Part shown: positions 41,523 to 50,162 of the stretch, piece by piece | How the letters are laid out: every line of letters begins with the position of its first letter | Numbering within the stretch: position 1 is the stretch's first letter | Source: Candidatus Thioglobus sp. | GTDB lineage: Bacteria; Pseudomonadota; Gammaproteobacteria; PS1; Pseudothioglobaceae | Reading direction: 5' to 3' | DNA: 64,000 nucleotides | NCBI GenBank assembly: GCA_028228555.1 | Contig: JAOJBP010000004.1 | Coordinates: 1 to 64,000, forward strand | Position numbers and translations under genes: made by a program | Notes under the pieces: model-generated | What the model was told of the DNA's origin: nothing | Database searches by the model: none | What the model saw: only the letters and a program-made list of their open reading frames with translations

Positions 41523-41927
41523 ATGGCAGTATTATTTTCAGAAGAGTGGATGAATCAATTGAAAGATGAGTGGAATGCATCTGAAGAAGTGCGAGGTAAG
41601 TTGGCTGAGATTAACTTCTCTTCAACTATCGCTTGCGGCTTTAAGGGTGACGGAACGCCCACTGGTATTTTTGTGGTTGAAAATGGTGAGTGCGTTAAAG
41701 CTGGAGATTACAGTGGTGAGAGCGTTGATTGGGATATGCGCGCTGATAAGAAAAATTGGATGAAATGGCTAGACAAGCCTCTAGGTATGGCATCAATGGG
41801 TATGGCGGTTACAATGGGAAAGTTGAAGTTTGAAACAGGTGATTTTGGTGCAATGATCAAAGACCCAAGAATGGCAACACCTTTTGTGAAAAGTTTTGCT
41901 TTAATGGGTGCTATTGGCGGTGAGTAA
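41523..41927 (+). CDS. SCP2 sterol-carrier-domain protein
   Basis: A 134-residue single-domain protein of the SCP2 lipid-binding fold. The pattern is typical: helical N terminus (SEEWMNQLKDEW), beta strands with GIFVVENGECVKAGD, then ADKKNWMKWLDKP and a final hydrophobic helix region with MGKLKFETGDFGAMI. I chose the ATG at 41523 because GGAG lies 9 bases upstream; a longer reading from 41451 has no family support. Such proteins may bind fatty acyl groups or quinones. Confidence 0.82.
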   Translation: MAVLFSEEWMNQLKDEWNASEEVRGKLAEINFSSTIACGFKGDGTPTGIFVVENGECVKAGDYSGESVDWDMRADKKNWMKWLDKPLGMASMGMAVTMGKLKFETGDFGAMIKDPRMATPFVKSFALMGAIGGE

Positions 41928-41948
41928 TTAAGGCCAATTGTTATCTAT

Positions 41949-41978
41949 AAAAAAACCCGCTCAGAAGCGGGTTTTTTA
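41949..41978. terminator. Bidirectional terminator between the SCP2 gene and yrfG
   Basis: AAAAACCCGC TCAGAA GCGGGTTTTT with flanking A and T runs. It serves the two convergent genes. Confidence 0.92.
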
Positions 41979-41982
41979 TTGT

Positions 41983-42675
41983 TTATTTACTGACAGGCAA
42001 TGCATGCTCAAAAGTTTCGATATTCACAAAGCCCTCTAATGGTTTAGTGGCAATTTTCGAACTAGGCTTGCTAATGGCGACCACGGTACCGATGCCGAAT
42101 TTTTTGGCAGAATTAAGTACGTTAATCGAGTCATCAAAAAAGATGCTTTTTTCTTTGTCAAGATTAATAGCTTGCTCTAACTGTTGCCAAAATCCTTGCT
42201 CTTCTTTGGCAATGTTATAGTCATGTGAACTGATAACGCCATCAAAGTAGCTCTCTAAATTAGTAACCCTCATTTTTAGTTTTAGTGTTTTTCTATGAGC
42301 ATTTGTGACTAGATAAATGCGTTTTTGTTGTTGTTTTGCTTGGGCCAAGAACTCGAGTACAAATGGATGAATTTGAATAAGGTGAGAGACATCCTCTTTA
42401 AGTTTGGCAATGTCTAATTCAAATACATTCTGCCAATAATCAAGACAATACCAATGTAAATTACCTTGCTCGGCTTCGAGCATAGGGCGAATTTTATCCT
42501 TAGATTGTTGATGAGTGATGTTGTGTTTGTTTGCATACACCAAAGGCAAGTATTCTAGCCAAAAATGTAAATCAAAATTAAGGTCGAGTAAGGTACCGTC
42601 CATGTCTAGCAGGATGGTATCAATAGTCGTCCAATCGATATTATTTTCTGCGCCAGCCAGTGCCATTTGAAGCAT
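41983..42675 (-). CDS. yrfG: HAD-family nucleotidase, YrfG-like (GMP/IMP)
   Basis: Haloacid-dehalogenase-type phosphatase similar to E. coli YrfG, a purine nucleotidase. The 230 residues show motif [12 protein letters not shown] near 22, the LHWYCLDYW cap segment near 74 typical of YrfG, motif [14 protein letters not shown] near 123 and motif [12 protein letters not shown] near 179. The start lies inside the 3' end of cysS (35-base overlap), or 9 bases later at the next ATG. IMP/GMP specificity is taken from the family. Confidence 0.85.
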   Translation of the reverse strand: MLQMALAGAENNIDWTTIDTILLDMDGTLLDLNFDLHFWLEYLPLVYANKHNITHQQSKDKIRPMLEAEQGNLHWYCLDYWQNVFELDIAKLKEDVSHLIQIHPFVLEFLAQAKQQQKRIYLVTNAHRKTLKLKMRVTNLESYFDGVISSHDYNIAKEEQGFWQQLEQAINLDKEKSIFFDDSINVLNSAKKFGIGTVVAISKPSSKIATKPLEGFVNIETFEHALPVSK

Positions 42676-44029
42676 CCTCCAGAATAATACCTAGTTCTGT
42701 TAGTTCATCTCGAATTTGGTCAGAAGTTGCAAAATCTTTATTGTCTCTCGCTTTATTTCTAAGGCTTATTTTATGCTCAATATCTTCATCAGATAGAGTT
42801 ACACCTTGTTTCAAAAATGCATCAGCATCCATTTGTAAAAGACCAATAAAGCCACCTAGTTTGATTAAAAGTTGAGAAAGCGCTTTGGCTTTATCAATGT
42901 CTTTGCTACGCTCTGAGTTGATGAGTTTGGCTAGCTCAAACAAAATACTAAGAGCAATTGGCGTATTAAAGTCATCATTTAATGCTTGATTAAATCGCGT
43001 TTCAAAATCAAATCGTTGCGACACTTCATCTAGCGCTGCATCACTTGCATGTAAGTCTCGAATAGCGGTATATAGTCGGGTGAGTGAAGATTTAGCGTTA
43101 TCAAGATTTGCATCTGAAAAGTTTAAAGGCGATCGATAATGTGAACTCATGATGAAATAGCGCAAGCTTTCTCCATCATAATTTTCTAGTACGCCACGAA
43201 TGGTGAAAAAATTATTCAAAGACTTGCTCATTTTTTCATCATTAATATTGACAAAACCAACATGCATCCAGGTGTTAACAAACGTGCAGCTATTAGCGCC
43301 TTCAGATTGGGCAATTTCATTTTCGTGATGTGGAAAAGACAAGTCCATGCCACCTCCATGAATATCAAAATGGTTGCCCAGATGATGAGTAGACATTGCT
43401 GAGCACTCGATATGCCAGCCTGGGCGTCCGTCACCCCAAGGTGACTCCCAACTTGGTTCGCTCGGTTTAGCCATCTTCCATAACACGAAATCCAGAGGAT
43501 CTTTTTTATTCGAATCTACGTCAACCCTAGCACCAGCCTCTAAGTCATCTAAATTTTTCCCACTTAACTTCCCGTATCCATCAAACTTACGTACTGAATA
43601 ATAGACATCACCATTTTTTGCTTGATAGGCCACCCCTTTTTCTATCAAAGTTTTGATCATATAAAACATTTGATCAATTGCTTCTGTAGCACGAGGCTCA
43701 ATATCAGGCGGTAGTATGCCAAGTGCACGCTCATCTTCATGCATAGCATCAATAAAACGATTCGTTAGACTATAAATATCCTCTGAGTTTTCAATAGCGC
43801 GAGCGATAATTTTGTCATCAATATCAGTAATATTGCGAACGTAAGTAACGGCTGGAAAATTACGCCTTAGGTGGCGAGTAATAACGTCAAACATAACCAA
43901 GACACGAGCATGGCCCATATGACAATAATCATAAACAGTCATGCCACATACATACATGCCTATTTTGTCAGGATTGATAGGGTGGAAAACTTCTTTTTGT
44001 TTACTGAGTGTGTTGTAGATTTTAAGCAT
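42641..44029 (-). CDS. cysS: Cysteinyl-tRNA synthetase
   Basis: Class I synthetase charging tRNA-Cys. In 462 residues: zinc ligand [18 protein letters not shown] at 26-43 including the HIGH-type [14 protein letters not shown] near 205, [11 protein letters not shown] near 234 and [10 protein letters not shown] near 267. The C-terminal anticodon-binding domain is complete. It overlaps yrfG at the 3' end. Confidence 0.97.
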   Translation of the reverse strand: MLKIYNTLSKQKEVFHPINPDKIGMYVCGMTVYDYCHMGHARVLVMFDVITRHLRRNFPAVTYVRNITDIDDKIIARAIENSEDIYSLTNRFIDAMHEDERALGILPPDIEPRATEAIDQMFYMIKTLIEKGVAYQAKNGDVYYSVRKFDGYGKLSGKNLDDLEAGARVDVDSNKKDPLDFVLWKMAKPSEPSWESPWGDGRPGWHIECSAMSTHHLGNHFDIHGGGMDLSFPHHENEIAQSEGANSCTFVNTWMHVGFVNINDEKMSKSLNNFFTIRGVLENYDGESLRYFIMSSHYRSPLNFSDANLDNAKSSLTRLYTAIRDLHASDAALDEVSQRFDFETRFNQALNDDFNTPIALSILFELAKLINSERSKDIDKAKALSQLLIKLGGFIGLLQMDADAFLKQGVTLSDEDIEHKISLRNKARDNKDFATSDQIRDELTELGIILEDASNGTGWRRK

Positions 44030-44159
44030 GTCGACATTTTACTTGAGTATTTGTTTGTATTTTAACTTGTCACTACTAAACCCTTATTTTTTATAAGATA
44101 TACACCAGTTCATCGTTGTATAATCAACGGGTTTTATAGATTAATTACTGGAGAAAAAT

Positions 44160-44759
44160 ATGAGCGTTTTAGTAACACAACAAGCACCGGATTTCACAGC
44201 CGCAGCGGTATTAGCAAATGGCACAATCGTTGATGATTTTAAATTATCAAGCCTGAAAGGCAAAAAAATCATGGTGTTTTTCTACCCATTAGATTTTACT
44301 TTTGTTTGTCCTTCGGAAATTCTAGCACACCACCATCGTGTAGCTCAATTTACTGAGAAGGGTGTAGAAGTGGTCGGTATTTCAGTTGATTCACAATTCA
44401 CGCATAACGCTTGGCGTAATACAGCGCCAGCAGATGGTGGTCTAGGTCCGATCGATTTTCCATTAGTAGCTGATACAGATCATTCTATTATGGAAGCTTA
44501 TGGCATTGTACATCCAGCAGGCATCGCACTTCGTGCTTCATTTTTAATTGATGAAGAATTTAATGTTCGTCATCAAGTAGTCAATGATCTTCCATTAGGT
44601 CGTAATGTTGATGAAATGTTACGTATGGTTGATGCACTTGATTTCCACACAACGCATGGTGAAGTATGTCCTGCAGGTTGGAATAAAGGTGACGAAGGTA
44701 TGAAGGATACACCAGAAGGTGTGGCTGAGTACCTAGCTAAAAATGCTGATAATCTGTAG
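44160..44759 (+). CDS. Typical 2-Cys peroxiredoxin (AhpC/Prx1 type)
   Basis: Thiol peroxidase that reduces hydrogen peroxide and organic peroxides. The 199 residues have the peroxidatic site DFTFVCPSEI near 47 and the resolving cysteine in HGEVCPAGW near 167. The DGGLG loop near 96 is present, but the C terminus ends without the YF motif, so sensitivity to over-oxidation is hard to predict. A rubredoxin follows after a terminator, and the two may work together in peroxide defence. Confidence 0.94.
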   Translation: MSVLVTQQAPDFTAAAVLANGTIVDDFKLSSLKGKKIMVFFYPLDFTFVCPSEILAHHHRVAQFTEKGVEVVGISVDSQFTHNAWRNTAPADGGLGPIDFPLVADTDHSIMEAYGIVHPAGIALRASFLIDEEFNVRHQVVNDLPLGRNVDEMLRMVDALDFHTTHGEVCPAGWNKGDEGMKDTPEGVAEYLAKNADNL

Positions 44760-44777
44760 TAATTAATCAGTTTTATG

Positions 44778-44804
44778 AAAGGGAGTAAATAGCTCCCTTT
44801 TTTT
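44778..44804 (+). terminator. Terminator after the peroxiredoxin gene
   Basis: AAAGGGAG TAAATAG CTCCC followed by seven T residues. Confidence 0.85.
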
Positions 44805-44830
44805 ACGTATTTAACAACAAGGAAATCAAT

Positions 44831-44995
44831 ATGAAAAAATTAAAATGTATGGTGTGTGGCTGGATTTATGATGAGGCGTTAGGCGCTCCTAAAGATGGCA
44901 TTAAGCCAGGTACTAGGTGGGATGATGTTCCTGAGGATTGGGTCTGCCCTGATTGCGGCGTTACCAAGGATCAATTTGAGATGGAAGAAATCTAG
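44831..44995 (+). CDS. Rubredoxin
   Basis: Small one-iron electron carrier of 54 residues. The two iron-binding pairs are CMVCGWIYD (Cys6, Cys9) and CPDCGVTKD (Cys39, Cys42), with the [10 protein letters not shown] stretch typical of rubredoxins. The ATG at 44831 is preceded by AAGGAAA. Its place right after a peroxiredoxin suggests a role in reducing oxidants or oxygen at low oxygen tension, though the partner is not shown by sequence. Confidence 0.96.
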   Translation: MKKLKCMVCGWIYDEALGAPKDGIKPGTRWDDVPEDWVCPDCGVTKDQFEMEEI

Positions 44996-45034
44996 TAAAA
45001 TATCTATTTTGGAAATTTATTCGCAGGAAGCAAG

Positions 45035-46108
45035 ATGTCTAAAGTATTAGTATTGCCAGGTGATGGTATTGGTCAAGAGATTGTTGCTCAAGCCTTAAAG
45101 GTTATTGAGTATTTAAACAAAAATGATGGCTTGAGTATGGAGCTAGTTCATGGTTTAGTAGGCGGCACAGCTTATGACGAAACGGGCTCGCCATTGCCTC
45201 AAGCAACTTTGGACGCTGCTCATGAATGTGATTCGATTTTACTCGGTGCTGTGGGTGGTTATCAATGGGAGGCGTTAGAGCGCGACCTTCGCCCTGAACG
45301 TGGCCTACTTGGGCTACGTGCTGAGATGGATTTATTTTCAAACCTTCGTCCAGCTATTTTGTATCCACAGTTAGCCAGCGCATCAACTCTTAAAGAAGAG
45401 GTTGTTTCTGGCTTGGATTTAATGATTGTACGTGAATTAGTGTCAGGTATTTATTTTGGCCAGCCTCGCGGTATTGAAATTCGTAATGGTGAGCGTTATG
45501 GATTTAATAGTGCGACTTATTCAGAATCTGAAATCAAACGCATTGGTCACTCAGCTTTTAAAATTGCACAAAAACGAGATAAACGAGTTTGTTCGGTTGA
45601 CAAGGCTAATGTGTTAGAAGTGTGTGAATTATGGCGTGAAGTGATGGAGGAAGTGGCTAAAGATTATCCAGATGTTGAGCTTTCTCATATGTATGTGGAT
45701 AATGCAGCTATGCAGTTAGTCAGAACGCCTAAGCAATTTGATGTCATGGTCACCTCAAATCTGTTTGGTGATGTATTGTCTGATTGTGCTGCTATGCTGA
45801 CTGGTTCAATTGGTATGCTACCAAGTGCCTCTTTAAACAAAGATGGTTTCGGTATGTATGAGCCAATTCATGGCTCTGCACCAGATATTGCAGGCCAAGA
45901 TGTCGCCAATCCTTTAGCCACTATTTTGTCAGTATCTATGATGTTGCGCTACTCACTTGATCAGGTATCACTGGCTAACAAAATTGATTCAGCGGTTAAT
46001 ACAGTTCTGGATCAAGGCTATCGTACTCAAGATATCGCAGCAAAAGGCGATACAGTTGTCGGTACGAACAAGATGGGCGACTTAGTCGTTAAAGCACTTC
46101 AAGGATAA
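45035..46108 (+). CDS. leuB: 3-isopropylmalate dehydrogenase
   Basis: Oxidative decarboxylation step of leucine synthesis, NAD-dependent. The 357 residues show [11 protein letters not shown] at 6-16, [20 protein letters not shown] near 87 (substrate loop and arginines), VDKANVLEV near 190, DNAAMQLV near 223, [10 protein letters not shown] near 242 and [13 protein letters not shown] near 271. leuA, leuC and leuD are not in the window. A glutaredoxin gene begins 2 bases after the stop. Confidence 0.97.
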   Translation: MSKVLVLPGDGIGQEIVAQALKVIEYLNKNDGLSMELVHGLVGGTAYDETGSPLPQATLDAAHECDSILLGAVGGYQWEALERDLRPERGLLGLRAEMDLFSNLRPAILYPQLASASTLKEEVVSGLDLMIVRELVSGIYFGQPRGIEIRNGERYGFNSATYSESEIKRIGHSAFKIAQKRDKRVCSVDKANVLEVCELWREVMEEVAKDYPDVELSHMYVDNAAMQLVRTPKQFDVMVTSNLFGDVLSDCAAMLTGSIGMLPSASLNKDGFGMYEPIHGSAPDIAGQDVANPLATILSVSMMLRYSLDQVSLANKIDSAVNTVLDQGYRTQDIAAKGDTVVGTNKMGDLVVKALQG

Positions 46109-46110
46109 AG

Positions 46111-46350
46111 ATGAAAATTGTCGTTTATTCAACGCATACTTGCCCAATTTGCGTAAAAACTAAAGAGCTGTTAGACAAGTGGAATTTGCCTTTTGAGCAA
46201 AAATACATTGACGATGATCGTGCCAATATGGTGGAATTTTCAAAAGTGACTGACGGTGCTAGAATGGTGCCACAACTCACCATTGATGGTAAGCATATTG
46301 GCGGGTTTAGTGATCTGACAGAACTACACATGGACGGCTTTTTCAAATAA
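46111..46350 (+). CDS. grxC: Glutaredoxin (GrxC-like)
   Basis: Small thiol-disulfide oxidoreductase of 79 residues. Active site HTCPICVKTKEL near 9, with CPIC in place of the classic CPYC; MVPQLTIDGKHIGGFSDL near 51 provides the cis-proline and glutathione-binding residues. Co-transcription with leuB is likely from the spacing. Confidence 0.92.
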   Translation: MKIVVYSTHTCPICVKTKELLDKWNLPFEQKYIDDDRANMVEFSKVTDGARMVPQLTIDGKHIGGFSDLTELHMDGFFK

Positions 46351-46445
46351 GGCTAATTTTTACCCTTATTTTCGTTATCAAAAATTTCCAATTAGTCACT
46401 TTTTAAATTCCTTACGCCTCAAATTTGGCAAAAATTACCACCGCT

Positions 46446-46474
46446 TAATGCTTTTTCTATAGTTTTTAGCATTA
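46446..46474. repeat. Inverted repeat after the SAP-like gene
   Basis: TAATGCT and AGCATTA are separated by 15 T-rich bases. It lies between the 3' ends of the glutaredoxin gene and the convergent small membrane protein gene and may act as a weak terminator. Otherwise 46351-46489 is AT-rich and empty. Confidence 0.35.
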
Positions 46475-46489
46475 GTTAATTGAGGGTAT

Positions 46490-46759
46490 TTAATACAGCC
46501 AAATTAACAATATCACAATAATAACAATTGGCAAGGTGTACTTTTTAACATCAAACTCGTCTTGAGAAGATGTGACAGTTGCCGTTGAAGGGCGTGTCTG
46601 TTCTGTTGGCACAGGAGCAGAGTTCAGTTCAACCTTTTGCTCGACTGCTTCGTTAAGTTGCGCTATTAGTTCGTCTTTCTTGTTTTTAAGATTAAGCTGA
46701 ACACCAATTGTTTGGCCATGATCTTTTAGTTGTTGTTTGGTCATGCTTTTAAAATTCAT
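46490..46759 (-). CDS. Tail-anchored small protein with SAP/HeH-like N-terminal domain
   Basis: An 89-residue protein in three parts: an N-terminal helix-extended-helix (SMTKQQLKDHGQTIGVQLNL then KKDELIAQLNEAVE, residues 5-40) that looks like a SAP or Rho-N-type nucleic-acid-binding motif; a Ser/Thr/Pro linker (about 47-66); and a C-terminal membrane helix (KYTLPIVIIVILLIWLY). A GGAGTTGG-type ribosome binding site fits the start. The architecture suggests a nucleic-acid-binding domain held at the membrane, but this is inference from a short motif. Confidence 0.65.
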   Translation of the reverse strand: MNFKSMTKQQLKDHGQTIGVQLNLKNKKDELIAQLNEAVEQKVELNSAPVPTEQTRPSTATVTSSQDEFDVKKYTLPIVIIVILLIWLY

Positions 46760-47043
46760 TCCAACTCCTTAAGTTTGTCAAAATTTACTATCAGTACACT
46801 TTTGTCTATCTTACCTGTTGAAAACTTAGTAAATAATGAAAATGAGTCTTTTTCAGGGCTTAAATTGCCAATAAATGGGTTAAAACAGTGTTTTCAGGGA
46901 TAAAAACGATCGAATATCATCGATATAGCCCTTATTTTTACCAATCACATAAAAATTTCACAAATATTCAAAATGGTTTATAAGTCTTAATAATTGCGTT
47001 ACAATTCGTCTATTGGTACTGGAAAAGAAAGTCTACTAGAAAT
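46760..47043. other. Divergent intergenic region
   Basis: This 284-base AT-rich gap separates the SAP-like gene (minus) from the TRIC gene (plus) and must carry both promoters. A 9-base direct repeat TTTTCAGGG occurs at 46850-46858 and 46891-46899. No small gene is evident. Confidence 0.4.
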
Positions 47044-47679
47044 ATGAATTTAGAAATTACTCAAGAATTTTCCAATAGTCTGTATTGGATATCGTTGATA
47101 GCTGTGGTAGTGTCATCAGCCTCTGGTGTGTTGAAATCCGGCTTTAGAAAATTTGATTTATTTGGCGTGGTGATTATTGCTATTACTACAGGTTTGGGCG
47201 GAGGATCGTTGCGTGATATGCTGTTGGGTCTAGATGTTTTTTGGATAGAAGATCAAATATTTTTCATTGTTTCGTTTTTGAGTGCTGTGTTGATTTTCAT
47301 TGGTGCAAGGCTAATCCCTATTTCCTCGAAACTTTTTTTAATTCCTGATGCAGCTGGACTAGCAGCTTTTAGTATTGCTGGAACTATGACGGCCCTAATG
47401 GCAGATGCCTCATGGATAATTGCCAGTTTCATGGGCGTTATTACAGGAGCAATGGGCGGAATTTTTCGAGACTTATTAAGCAACGAAACGCCGATTGTGT
47501 TTAAAAGTCCACTATATGCAACGGCTGCCTGGATAGGTTCTTTAGGATTTATTGTACTTGTTGATTCTGGTATTAGTGTTACTATTAGCGCTATTATTGC
47601 TGGCCTATCTATTTTTATTACCCGCTTATTAGCACTTCGCTTTAACTTAGGCTTACCAAAATTTCAACTTAAGGAATAA
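47044..47679 (+). CDS. TRIC cation channel family protein (UPF0126, YadS-like)
   Basis: Integral membrane protein of 211 residues with about seven helices arranged as two three-helix repeats. Each repeat has the glycine-rich motif: GLGGGSLRDMLLG near 55 and GAMGGIFRDLLSNE near 138. Relatives are trimeric K+-permeable channels. The downstream hairpin ends the unit. Confidence 0.9.
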   Translation: MNLEITQEFSNSLYWISLIAVVVSSASGVLKSGFRKFDLFGVVIIAITTGLGGGSLRDMLLGLDVFWIEDQIFFIVSFLSAVLIFIGARLIPISSKLFLIPDAAGLAAFSIAGTMTALMADASWIIASFMGVITGAMGGIFRDLLSNETPIVFKSPLYATAAWIGSLGFIVLVDSGISVTISAIIAGLSIFITRLLALRFNLGLPKFQLKE

Positions 47680-47683
47680 AAAT

Positions 47684-47718
47684 GGCTAAAAAAAATGACG
47701 ACATGTTGTCGTCATTTT
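47684..47718. terminator. Terminator between the TRIC gene and the MBL-fold gene
   Basis: AAAATGACGACA TGT TGTCGTCATTTT is a 12-bp perfect stem. On the minus strand it is followed by eight T residues, so it is strongest for the metallo-hydrolase gene and can also stop plus-strand transcripts. Confidence 0.85.
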
Positions 47719-47739
47719 GTAAGGTTGAGCGGCGAAGAT

Positions 47740-48690
47740 TTACAGATCTAGCGCCTCAATTTCCAGTAGCATTTTGTTAATATGCACACCTAATTGTTGA
47801 TCATAGCCACTCCAGTCTTTATATGCTGTTAGATGTTTATCGGCAAAAGGTTTGATTTCGTAGTCGGCCAAATCTTCGTCATATCCTTTTCTAGATTCTT
47901 GTTCGATAATTTTAAGGTAATTTAGATAGGGATCAATCGATTGGGTAACAGCTCCTGAGTAACCATGTCCAGGAACATAAGTGTCAATAGTTAAGTTTTT
48001 AGCATAATCTAAGATTTTGATATTGTCTAGCATGCTTGACTGTCCATCAAATCTTCCCATTCGATCAGTAAAGGCATTGTCACCAGTAAAAAGAGTTTTG
48101 GAATTTACATGCTCAATCATAATATCTGAAGATGAGTGAGATGATGGGAGTGGCGAGTGAATAATGAACTTTTGTCCTTCGATCGTTAGTGCGTCTTTAT
48201 GGCCAATTGAATAAGTTGGTATAACAGCGATTGTTCCTTTTGCTTTATTAGTAATGTCACTATATATCTTTATCCAACGTTCAGCTTCACCGTATTCCGC
48301 TTCTCGGATCATGTTCATGTGGGCGTAGAATTTAGCATCTGGGTATTTATCTTTAATAGCATGATTTGCAAGCCAATGGTCACCATGCACATGCGTGTTT
48401 ATAACAGCCACAACTGGTTTTGATGATACTTTTTCTACCTCATTAAGAATATTGTCCCCAACAAATTTTGAACTACCAGGGTCAATAATGATTAAACCAT
48501 TATCTCCTTCAATAAAAATAGGGTTGTTCATAAAGCCATGATTTTTCTCGCTAGGGCTGGCAATAGGCCCATGTATGACATGAACTTGATCATTTAGTTG
48601 TTCAAATTTAAAATCGCCCACACCATTAATCACCCAAGCATTTACGAAGCTTGAGAATGTTAATGCAAATAGTAATACCAATTTGTTCAT
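47740..48690 (-). CDS. Periplasmic metallo-beta-lactamase-fold hydrolase (SoxH-like)
   Basis: The 316 residues start with a signal peptide (KLVLLFALTFSSFVNA, cleavage near 18). The MBL-fold zinc ligands are all present: NTHVHGDHWLAN near 96, SSHSSSD near 183, FTGDNAF near 202 and VPGHGYSG near 239. Secreted members of this type include SoxH and the quinoprotein-relay hydrolases, some tied to sulfur or methanol oxidation. The substrate cannot be read from sequence, and the sox genes are not in the window. Confidence 0.82.
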   Translation of the reverse strand: MNKLVLLFALTFSSFVNAWVINGVGDFKFEQLNDQVHVIHGPIASPSEKNHGFMNNPIFIEGDNGLIIIDPGSSKFVGDNILNEVEKVSSKPVVAVINTHVHGDHWLANHAIKDKYPDAKFYAHMNMIREAEYGEAERWIKIYSDITNKAKGTIAVIPTYSIGHKDALTIEGQKFIIHSPLPSSHSSSDIMIEHVNSKTLFTGDNAFTDRMGRFDGQSSMLDNIKILDYAKNLTIDTYVPGHGYSGAVTQSIDPYLNYLKIIEQESRKGYDEDLADYEIKPFADKHLTAYKDWSGYDQQLGVHINKMLLEIEALDL

Positions 48691-48733
48691 GCCTGTCTTT
48701 CCTCTATATTAAGTTAATTATTATAGCTAATGT

Positions 48734-48739
48734 TATAAT
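48734..48739 (+). promoter_or_regulatory. -10 element directly before nudE
   Basis: TATAAT ends 7 bases before the ATG at 48747, so a transcript from it would begin at or next to the start codon. A leaderless nudE message is possible. Confidence 0.4.
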
Positions 48740-48746
48740 GTTAATT

Positions 48747-49304
48747 ATGCGAAAAAAACCCACATTGACTAATATTACTGATATAGCAAAAACACGATTT
48801 TTTAATATTCAATCCATGGATGTTGAATTTTCTAATGGAGAGAAGAGGCAATATGAGCGTTTGAAGCCACCTGGCAATGGTGCAGTTTTAGTAATTCCAA
48901 TGTTGGATGATGAAACCGTATTAATGATTTATGAATATTCTGGTGGCACAGATCGTTATGAGCTAGCACTCACTAAGGGCAAAATTGATGATGGTGAAAC
49001 GCCTTTAGAGGCCGCCAATAGAGAGCTCATTGAAGAAATTGGCTATGGTGCCAAAAGACTTACTTATATTAAACCTTTGAGCATTGCACCAGGCTATCAG
49101 TCTAGTGAAACACATATTGTTTTGGCACAAGATTTGTACGCAGCGAGTGCACAGGGTGATGAGCCAGAACCGCTTGAAGTAGTTGAGCATAAATTAGCTG
49201 ATTTGGAAAGCCTGGTTTATGATGATAATTTAACGGAAGCCAGAAGTATTGCCGCTCTTTACATGGCTAAAGAATTAATTAGACAACAAAATATAAGTGA
49301 TTGA
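48747..49304 (+). CDS. nudE: Nudix hydrolase NudE
   Basis: Hydrolyses ADP-ribose, NADH and related compounds. The 185-residue reading from ATG 48747 (MRKKPTLTN) contains the complete Nudix box spread over GKIDDGETPLEAANREL and IEEIGY near residues 78-98, after an RYELALTKG strand, and the SIAPGYQSSETHIVLA region typical of NudE. An in-frame ATG at 48738 is an alternative; earlier starts would run through the promoter. It overlaps aat by 8 bases. Confidence 0.88.
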   Translation: MRKKPTLTNITDIAKTRFFNIQSMDVEFSNGEKRQYERLKPPGNGAVLVIPMLDDETVLMIYEYSGGTDRYELALTKGKIDDGETPLEAANRELIEEIGYGAKRLTYIKPLSIAPGYQSSETHIVLAQDLYAASAQGDEPEPLEVVEHKLADLESLVYDDNLTEARSIAALYMAKELIRQQNISD

Positions 49305-49956
49305 AATTCCAAAAGATTTTGTATTAACAGATTCAGATACCCCTTTTTGCGATGTTGAACGCGCCTTAGAAGAGCCCAATGGCCTTATTGCTATAGGGGG
49401 TGATTTAACAACTCAACGATTATTGGATGCCTATAGTCGTGGTATTTTTCCTTGGTATAGTGAGCAAGACCCAATTCTATGGTACTGCCCAAACCCAAGA
49501 ATGGTGATTACTCCAGATAAGCTGCATGTGTCTAAAAGCTTAAGAAAAACATTAAATTCAAGTAAATTTCAACTCAAGATCGATACTGATTTTGAGCAAA
49601 TTATTCATCATTGTAAAACGGTTCAACGCAAAGACCAGACGGGCACTTGGATTGACCAGGATATGGTATTTGCTTACACAAAGCTATTCGAACAAGGCTT
49701 TGTTCGCTGTATTGGCGTATATCAACAATCTAAATTAGTTGGCGGATTATATGGTGTGTCATTAGGCAACGTATTTTTTGGTGAATCGATGTTTTCATTG
49801 GTCAAAGACAGCTCAAAAATAGCCTTTGTTCATCTATTAGAACAGATGGGCTATTCATTGATCGATTGCCAAGTTGAGAGTCCTCATCTAAACAGCCTTG
49901 GTGCCTTTAATATTGAGCGTCGCGCGTTCATTCAAAGTCTTAAAGAATTACTGTAA
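49297..49956 (+). CDS. aat: Leucyl/phenylalanyl-tRNA-protein transferase
   Basis: Adds Leu or Phe to proteins with N-terminal Lys or Arg, marking them for ClpAP through the N-end rule. The 219 residues have the family hallmark GLIAIGGDLTTQRLLDAYSR near 29, GIFPWYSEQDPILWYCPNPR near 49 and GGLYGVSLGNVFFGESMFS near 149. The GTG start at 49297 is inside the nudE coding end. Confidence 0.96.
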   Translation: MIEIPKDFVLTDSDTPFCDVERALEEPNGLIAIGGDLTTQRLLDAYSRGIFPWYSEQDPILWYCPNPRMVITPDKLHVSKSLRKTLNSSKFQLKIDTDFEQIIHHCKTVQRKDQTGTWIDQDMVFAYTKLFEQGFVRCIGVYQQSKLVGGLYGVSLGNVFFGESMFSLVKDSSKIAFVHLLEQMGYSLIDCQVESPHLNSLGAFNIERRAFIQSLKELL

Positions 49957-49985
49957 AATAGCGACTAATTTTACAAAACTACCAA

Positions 49986-50159
49986 ATGAGAATCTATATG
50001 GGACAATTAATCAAATTAACAGCGCTAATTTTTGTAATTGCTGGCATTTCTGCTTGTGGGAGAATGGGCGAATTAGAGACTGTTAAACCAGTTCAAGTAG
50101 CCGTTAGTCAGGTGGCAGTAACACCAGAACTAGATATTTTGCCGCATAACTCAAAATAA
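49986..50159 (+). CDS. lptM: Small lipoprotein LptM (YifL-like)
   Basis: A 57-residue reading (or 53 from the ATG at 49998) with a lipoprotein signal: QLIKLTALIFVIAGISAC, cysteine in an ISAC lipobox, followed by GRMGELE and a short polar tail. Its place directly before lysA matches the lptM-lysA arrangement of many gammaproteobacteria. LptM assists oxidative maturation of the LptDE translocon. This links to lptA, lptB, lptC and lpxB in the window. Confidence 0.85.
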   Translation: MRIYMGQLIKLTALIFVIAGISACGRMGELETVKPVQVAVSQVAVTPELDILPHNSK

Positions 50160-50162
50160 AAC

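Noticed and set aside
46850-46899. TTTTCAGGG direct repeat as an iteron-like origin
   Set aside because: Only two 9-base copies occur and no replication initiator gene is near; kept as a note in the intergenic feature only.
48651-48746. N-terminal extension of nudE with a hydrophobic stretch
   Set aside because: It would run through the TATAAT promoter and overlap the divergent metallo-hydrolase gene. Nudix family proteins do not carry such a leader.
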